A DNA stretch of 8,214 bases from contig JAKEHZ010000256.1 of the NCBI GenBank assembly GCA_022614735.1, positions 1 through 8,214 of the forward strand. Direction: 5' to 3'. Below the pieces are notes generated by a model, which saw nothing but the letters and a program-made list of their open reading frames with translations, was not told where the DNA came from and did no database searches. Below, one piece after another: positions 5,620 through 8,214 of this stretch. A program made the translations under genes and the position numbers. Numbering within the stretch: the first letter of the stretch is position 1; each line of letters opens with the position of its first letter. Source of the DNA: Acidobacteriota bacterium (GTDB taxonomy: Bacteria; Acidobacteriota; Blastocatellia; RBC074).

Positions 5620-6279
5620 CTATGGAGCGCGGAGCTGCTTCTTCAGACTGACTACCACGACAATTAGAGCGAGCAAAATCACCCCGAGGAGCGTGAATGT
5701 GACAGCCAATGGGAAGCTAGTGGTTCTCCCAGAGGTGCTGCTGATTGACTGGTTGCCAGTCGAGACTGACGCTGTCAGATCTCCTGATTGAGGAGGTGAT
5801 GATTGAGATACCTCCACTGCCACCGGTGTGGAGGCTGGCTCGCTCGTGGACGCGGGCGATTGCCTGGACTGTAAGGGTGGTGTCGCAACCGGAGTGGGTG
5901 TTGGCACCGGATTGGCCGCTCGAACGACGGCCATCGAAGGTGTTGGAGTCGGCGCGATTGGATCTCCGGTAGCCAACGAGAGAGATGATCCTGACGAACC
6001 CAATCGACCCGCTCTCCGCTGTGACGCCCCGTCATCTGTTGCGGCAGGTGTCGCAGGGTTGTTTGCCACAGTAGGCGGCTGGGCATTTTGCGCGGGTTTC
6101 TTTTTGCCTTTCTCACGTGCGTCTTCTCTCTCCTCAGTGAAAATGTCTGCGGGATCGATTTTATGCAGCGCCTTCTTCTTTTCAGCGGGGAGCGGTTCCT
6201 GAGGCTGAGCCATGGTCACCATGGCAGCAGAGAGCAGGAGCATCGAAAAAAGAATCGGAATGGTTTTTCGATTTTTCAT
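5620..6279 (-). CDS. Bitopic membrane protein with Pro/Thr/Ser-rich ectodomain, unrecognised
   Basis: A 219-residue protein that I do not recognise. It begins with a signal peptide (MKNRK, then a hydrophobic core at 7-23) with a plausible cleavage after TMA at 22-24. A charged stretch follows (33-62), then a low-complexity region rich in Pro, Thr, Ser and Ala (64-187) with APTPTPS and PVPTPTPVATP motifs. One membrane helix spans about 190-211, with a KKQLR tail at the C-terminus. The expected topology is ectodomain outside and short basic tail inside. The linker looks like a flexible spacer through the periplasm. The start is set by the signal peptide; no good Shine-Dalgarno site precedes it, so translation may be coupled to the coiled-coil gene, whose stop is 43 bp upstream. 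No enzyme motif is visible. Confidence 0.82.
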   Translation of the reverse strand: MKNRKTIPILFSMLLLSAAMVTMAQPQEPLPAEKKKALHKIDPADIFTEEREDAREKGKKKPAQNAQPPTVANNPATPAATDDGASQRRAGRLGSSGSSLSLATGDPIAPTPTPSMAVVRAANPVPTPTPVATPPLQSRQSPASTSEPASTPVAVEVSQSSPPQSGDLTASVSTGNQSISSTSGRTTSFPLAVTFTLLGVILLALIVVVVSLKKQLRAP

Positions 6280-6322
6280 ACCCGGATCAAAGAGACAATT
6301 AAAAGAGAATTGAGTCGTCGTC

Positions 6323-7822
6323 TCAGAGCTGGAAGTAGACCTGCACGGCCAGCCAGCCCAATGCTAGCAGTAAGAGAGTAATCACCATACCGTAGCTCAC
6401 CAGTTTCATCTTGGTCTTCATCACCACTGGTTCAGCCATACCCTGAGCGGTTGGGCCATTGCCTGATTTGACTACAGTGAGTTCGGTGGTTGTGGAATTT
6501 GCGCGGGTGACCTGTTCGGACATCGAGCGTAATTCCGCTTCCTGTTTCCGCAAAATCTTCTTGAAACCGGCTTCTGCCTGTCGATGTCTATCTTCCGTCT
6601 GTCGATGTCTCTCTTCCGCCTTTAATAGCTCCGTTTCTATTTCACGCACTCTGGCTTCCGCTGCAGCGCGCGCCTCCTCTGCAGCGATCCGCTCCTTTTG
6701 CTCAGTTTCAAATTGCGTCTTGACTTGAAGTGTGGCTTCTTCAGTTACGGCGTGAGCCGGTATATAGCTGACTTGAGGGACATCGGGTTCGATCTTCGAC
6801 CAGTCGACTTCAAGATAGTAACTTAACTCGTCTTCTAAAGTTCTGAGCTTTTGCTCTGCCGCAACTCTCAGTTCTGCTTCGTGTTGCAGCCTGGTTTCGG
6901 CTACTTTGTATCGATCCTTAGCCGCCTGCGCGATCGCTTCCGCCTCATCAATAAGCCCTTCGATTTCCCGCGCGTTCTCTTCCGCGGCACGGGCCCTGGA
7001 GTCAGCTTCAGCTCTCCTTCGCTCAGTCTCAGCCACCGCCAAAGAGGCGGCCTCGACTCTCGCTTCAGCCTCGTTCAGTGCTCTTTCGAATTGAATATGC
7101 GCTTCGGCCTCCTCTCTCAGGCGATCCTCGGCTTCTCTGACGCGGTTTTCAGCCTCCTTCATGCGAGCTTCGGCTTTTTCACGCGCACTTTCTGCATCCA
7201 GGCGTCTCAGCTCCTCTTCCTCTGCGGCCGAGAGCCGCTGCAAGTATTCGTCTTCCAGCTCCCTGAGCCGCTGCTCAGCCAGGCGACGCTGAGACATCTC
7301 CTGTTCTAGCCTGACCTCAGCCTCTTTGCACTTATCCTCTGCCTCTCGGGCTTTGCTTTCTGCACCGCGGGCGAGAGAGAAGAGCTCAGCCCGCCGTCTT
7401 TCCAACTCCGTAGTTAAACTCTTGATGTGGGAAGCGGTAGCTGTGCCAGACTGCTCAGTTGGATAAGACCCTTTTGCCTCTCCACCTTTTAACGTATCGT
7501 CGCCCCTGAGGTCCGACACTTCCGTCAGATCCACTTCGCTCGCCGAAACCTCGGATCTGATGCGGGAGAGCACAGCCTCTATTCGTGTTTTGATCTCCGC
7601 CGTTGCTCCCCCAGCAGGTTCGCCAGCAGTGTCTGCCGCTTCTCTATGCCCTTCATTGTTATCGTCGTGTTCCATCGCATTGAAGCTATGCTTTGAGGAT
7701 TCAAGCGGCAGCACATTGCTATGGTTCTTCCCTGTGGCTACGTTTTTCCGCTCGTCGAATGAGAATACAGAAGAGAAACCTTTCGCTTCGGTCTCGAACT
7801 TATTGGCCTTATCACTAGGCAT
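6323..7822 (-). CDS. Tail-anchored long coiled-coil protein, unrecognised
   Basis: A 499-residue protein. The first 75 residues are polar and probably disordered. From about 131 to 335 it is one long charged coiled coil built on units like EAExRxREAE. A non-helical break with Pro, Tyr and Trp follows (336-361: YYLEVDWSKIEPDVPQ), then a second coil (362-440), a short linker and a single C-terminal membrane helix (about 476-497: GMVITLLLLALGWLAVQVYF) with almost nothing after it. This is a tail-anchored layout, with the coil in the cytoplasm. It could be a scaffold, spacer or receptor at the inner membrane; no enzymatic domain is seen. The ATG has AAGGAG (7831-7836) at 8 nt. It is probably cotranscribed with the bitopic protein gene downstream. 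Coiled-coil composition makes database matches by similarity unreliable. Confidence 0.87.
   Translation of the reverse strand: MPSDKANKFETEAKGFSSVFSFDERKNVATGKNHSNVLPLESSKHSFNAMEHDDNNEGHREAADTAGEPAGGATAEIKTRIEAVLSRIRSEVSASEVDLTEVSDLRGDDTLKGGEAKGSYPTEQSGTATASHIKSLTTELERRRAELFSLARGAESKAREAEDKCKEAEVRLEQEMSQRRLAEQRLRELEDEYLQRLSAAEEEELRRLDAESAREKAEARMKEAENRVREAEDRLREEAEAHIQFERALNEAEARVEAASLAVAETERRRAEADSRARAAEENAREIEGLIDEAEAIAQAAKDRYKVAETRLQHEAELRVAAEQKLRTLEDELSYYLEVDWSKIEPDVPQVSYIPAHAVTEEATLQVKTQFETEQKERIAAEEARAAAEARVREIETELLKAEERHRQTEDRHRQAEAGFKKILRKQEAELRSMSEQVTRANSTTTELTVVKSGNGPTAQGMAEPVVMKTKMKLVSYGMVITLLLLALGWLAVQVYFQL
6578..6619. repeat. 21-bp tandem duplication encoding one coiled-coil heptad
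   Basis: Units 6578-6598 (ctgtcgatgtctatcttccgt) and 6599-6619 (ctgtcgatgtctctcttccgc) match at 19 of 21 bases. They encode two copies of a seven-residue RHRQ-containing unit (residues about 402-415, ...EERHRQTEDRHRQAE...). The length equals one heptad, so the duplication keeps the coil in register and appears recent. Confidence 0.85.
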
Positions 7823-8214
7823 GGGTACAACTCCTTAACAGTTATGGGTGAAATCCGTCCTCCGCCAGGTTACTCAATTCTCACGTTCGCGTTTCATTCA
7901 CAGCCCGTCTGCAGGCATCAAGAATAAGACGCAGACCAGCGTAGATAGAGAATGATTGAGATAGAGCTACGGCTCGATGGCGAGCGATCAGAAATCGCAC
8001 GATATCAATTTTGTGAGGAATCGCCGTCCGGGGACAGAGCGGATAGATTCATAAGACGCATGGCAACGACTCTTTGCTTTTCACTCTTACTTAATGAACG
8101 CGCTGGTGGGGCACTGCGGAAAGAATTACTCACGAGGGTTGGTCAGATTTAACACAACTACAGCTCAAGTTAATCATTAATTAGGGAGAATAGTCAATAG
8201 TCAGAATTGCACGA
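7823..8214. other. 392-bp leader/intergenic region upstream of the coiled-coil gene
   Basis: No convincing gene is seen. A plus-strand open stretch of 66 codons (7952-8152) has only a weak ribosome site and no recognisable motif. The far end (8150-8214) is AT-rich and includes the 11-bp palindrome TTAATCATTAA (8170-8180) and a weak promoter-like pair. The Shine-Dalgarno site of the coiled-coil gene is at 7831-7836. Confidence 0.6.
8170..8197 (-). promoter_or_regulatory. Weak promoter candidate upstream of the coiled-coil gene
   Basis: On the minus strand, TTGACT (plus 8192-8197) lies 16 bp before GATTAA (plus 8170-8175). The -35 matches at 5 of 6 positions and the -10 at only 3 of 6. It would leave a leader of about 340 nt. 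The palindrome TTAATCATTAA overlaps the -10 element and could be a protein-binding site. Confidence 0.2.

Noticed and set aside
6851..7309. A 152-codon plus-strand ORF inside the coiled-coil gene
   Set aside because: It is antisense to a charged repetitive coil; Glu/Ala/Arg-rich codons commonly leave the opposite frames free of stops. The minus-strand gene has a strong ribosome site and coherent architecture.
7952..8152. Plus-strand ORF of 66 codons upstream of the coiled-coil gene
   Set aside because: Its ribosome site is weak, it has no domain or membrane feature, and its codon use is not convincing. A small gene cannot be fully excluded.

Overview
All convincing genes in this window lie on the minus strand, so transcription runs from high to low coordinates. 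There are six protein genes: a tail-anchored coiled-coil protein (6323-7822), a bitopic Pro/Thr-rich membrane protein (5620-6279), a Crp/Fnr-type regulator (4730-5425), a zinc-ribbon/SPOR membrane protein (3040-4293), a membrane-anchored amidase-fold protein (1451-2992) and an actin-like ATPase-fold protein (80-1117). No rRNA, tRNA, transposase, phage gene or CRISPR array was seen.

The source looks like a Gram-negative (diderm) chromosome of middling GC content. SPOR and periplasmic amidase domains, long Pro/Ala/Ser/Thr linkers and an N-terminal MJ0042-like zinc ribbon are a style I associate with Acidobacteriota (Blastocatellia-like). That assignment is a guess from protein style; no marker gene is present.

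Layout from the transcription start side: 7823-8214 is AT-rich and holds no convincing gene. The coiled-coil gene and the bitopic membrane protein gene follow 43 bp apart and are probably one transcript. A 194-bp gap with an imperfect inverted repeat separates them from the regulator gene. After the regulator comes a 436-bp gap with the best sigma70-like promoter of the window, three 12-bp tandem units, a perfect FNR-type box (TTGAT-N4-ATCAA) and a possible 76-codon small ORF. The SPOR gene and the amidase gene follow 47 bp apart and look like one operon. A 333-bp gap with a perfect 16-bp-arm palindrome and a promoter candidate precedes the actin-like gene.

The theme is the cell envelope. SPOR domains bind glycan strands stripped of stem peptides, and amidases make such strands, so the operon pairing is functionally coherent. 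A divergent MreB/MamK-like protein and a tail-anchored coiled-coil protein nearby could be cytoskeletal or scaffold partners, and the regulator may control the SPOR-amidase operon through the box in its leader. This joint role is inference from adjacency.

The first 78 bases exactly repeat bases 370-447 inside the actin-like gene. Because the match starts at base 1, it may be a contig-end assembly artefact.
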